From UBA12078 sp964573565 (GTDB lineage Bacteria > Patescibacteriota > Dojkabacteria > SC72): a stretch of DNA of 6,761 nucleotides. Positions 5,870 to 6,761 of this stretch are shown in pieces. The stretch's first letter is position 1; each line of letters begins with the position of its first letter. The translations under genes were made by a program, and so were the position numbers. Below the pieces are notes generated by a model. That model ran no database searches. It was not told where the DNA came from and saw nothing but the letters and a program-made list of their open reading frames with translations. The stretch is from assembly GCA_964573565.1 (NCBI GenBank), contig CAZNJV010000030.1, positions 1-6,761 on the forward strand. Reading direction: 5' to 3'.

Positions 5870-6721
5870 TTAAGAACGAGTGTTCCATTGTGATTGAATA
5901 GGATTTCTTCTTATAGAATCCTCAACTTGTTTCATAAATTGATTAAGTTCCATTCCCGTCTTTTCTTCAAACCAATTCTTCAACATTGTATATTTAATTA
6001 TTATTGCTTGATTTCCATCTACTGAAGTAATCTTCTCTTGCCTTGTAAATTCTGTTGGCCACATAGTGTTCTTATCTGGTGTTTTTTGAGCTCCAGTTGA
6101 TGCAGGAATAATGTCTTCCCATTTCCTTAATTCTCCAGTTTCTTTATTATTCCATTTAGCCAGAACATCAATTAACTCTATTAATCCAGGGATACCATCA
6201 TGCTCTGATATCATTCCATTTACACGTTTGTTAATTGATTCCTCATCAACATCTGTCCATAAGGTATCTGAAGGTAGAAGCTCTCTAAATGATTCCTTGA
6301 AATTGAATTTGTTTGCCAATGCTTCTTCAATTGCATTGTTTCTACCTCTACGATGTGAGAATAACCGTCCAAAGTCATGAGTAAGAGCAACGGCTCTAGG
6401 TCTATAAACATCAAGATGCAATAAGGGTGCAGCTTCTTTTACAAGACGTTCGGATAATAGGAGATGGCCCATTAAAGAATCATTGAAAACGGCTCCATCT
6501 TTTCCAAATTCGTTTTCTTGATAGTCATGAGCTTCTTGGTAGAAATGCTTTAAAGCATCTATATCATTTTCTTGAAATTCTCGATCTTGAACAAATGCTG
6601 TATTTGGAAATGTTTGCTGTCCCTCTTGAAGTATGAAATTCCATGTTTCTTCTGCTTTTTCGGTAGGGATATCTACACCTTTTTGATACAAAGAATCTGA
6701 ATTTTCAACTAATTCTGGCAT
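5870..6721 (-). CDS. HD-domain protein, putative metal-dependent phosphohydrolase
   Basis: A 283-residue protein with a central HD domain (about residues 80-195). Likely metal ligands are His86 (MGHLLLSERLV), the His115-Asp116 pair (ALTHDFGRLF) and Asp185 (ELIDVLAKW), in the order and spacing expected of the superfamily. A further His174-Asp175 (SEHDG) and His123 could serve a two-metal site. HD enzymes typically cleave phosphomonoesters or phosphodiesters of nucleotides. No RelA/SpoT synthetase, GYP or nucleic-acid-binding part is visible, so the substrate is unknown. There is no signal peptide or membrane helix; a cytoplasmic place is expected. The N-terminal 80 residues are acidic and helical-looking, the C-terminal 90 unassigned. 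The start at 6721 is the first ATG of a frame whose upstream 40 bases show no clear Shine-Dalgarno site. It is followed by the ASCH gene after 9 bases. Confidence 0.8.
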   Translation of the reverse strand: MPELVENSDSLYQKGVDIPTEKAEETWNFILQEGQQTFPNTAFVQDREFQENDIDALKHFYQEAHDYQENEFGKDGAVFNDSLMGHLLLSERLVKEAAPLLHLDVYRPRAVALTHDFGRLFSHRRGRNNAIEEALANKFNFKESFRELLPSDTLWTDVDEESINKRVNGMISEHDGIPGLIELIDVLAKWNNKETGELRKWEDIIPASTGAQKTPDKNTMWPTEFTRQEKITSVDGNQAIIIKYTMLKNWFEEKTGMELNQFMKQVEDSIRRNPIQSQWNTRS

Positions 6722-6761
6722 TTTTGTTAAAATTCTAATTTATCTAATAGTATTTTACACT

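Noticed and set aside
5867..5876. Perfect 10-base palindrome TTCTTAAGAA between the HD and ASCH genes
   Set aside because: It has no loop and covers the HD stop codon in AT-rich sequence; a palindrome of this length is expected by chance and there is no second copy to suggest an operator.
6722..6761. Promoter-like hexamers TAAAAT and TACTAT (minus strand) upstream of the HD gene
   Set aside because: Only 40 AT-rich bases are available, the -35 region would lie outside the window, and matches of this quality are common in such DNA.

Overview
The window is an AT-rich, gene-dense piece of bacterial DNA, very likely from a metagenome scaffold, because it holds a run of exactly 100 N that looks like a placeholder for an unsized gap. 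Short genes, overlapping reading frames, few Shine-Dalgarno sites, and a glycan, recO and surface-protein gene string would suit a Patescibacteria/CPR-type genome. That is an inference from style, not a proven placement. All visible genes read cleanly in the standard bacterial code; the stops seen are TAA and one TAG.

Left of the gap, five plus-strand genes form one tightly packed, probably co-transcribed unit: two tandem GT4 glycosyltransferases of the WbaZ-like type (the first cut by the window edge), a small monotopic phosphoglycosyl transferase (bacterial sugar transferase), the DNA-repair mediator RecO, and a large secreted/membrane protein. Neighbours overlap by 23, 29 and 8 bases and are then separated by 2 bases. 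The first three fit one task: the phosphoglycosyl transferase loads a sugar phosphate onto a polyprenyl phosphate carrier at the inner membrane face and the two GT4 enzymes extend it. The big protein has a signal peptide, three beta-sandwich domains of Ig/fibronectin type, a Pro-rich linker, membrane segments and a carboxypeptidase-regulatory-like domain. It could be a surface component of the same envelope programme. Its C-terminus is lost in the gap (5257-5356).

Right of the gap are a complete tRNA-Lys(CTT) on the plus strand with a plausible promoter, and two minus-strand genes running towards it: an HD-domain protein (upstream) and an ASCH-domain protein (downstream, 9 bases apart). The ASCH stop codon lies 2 bases from the tRNA 3' end, and a 10-bp inverted repeat spans that junction. 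The link between left and right parts depends on the scaffolding being correct.

I see no CRISPR array, insertion sequence, rRNA or obvious defence system. The less ordinary items are the mixed beta-sandwich/membrane protein with six paired cysteines, the HD-ASCH pair, and the hairpin at the tRNA/ASCH junction.
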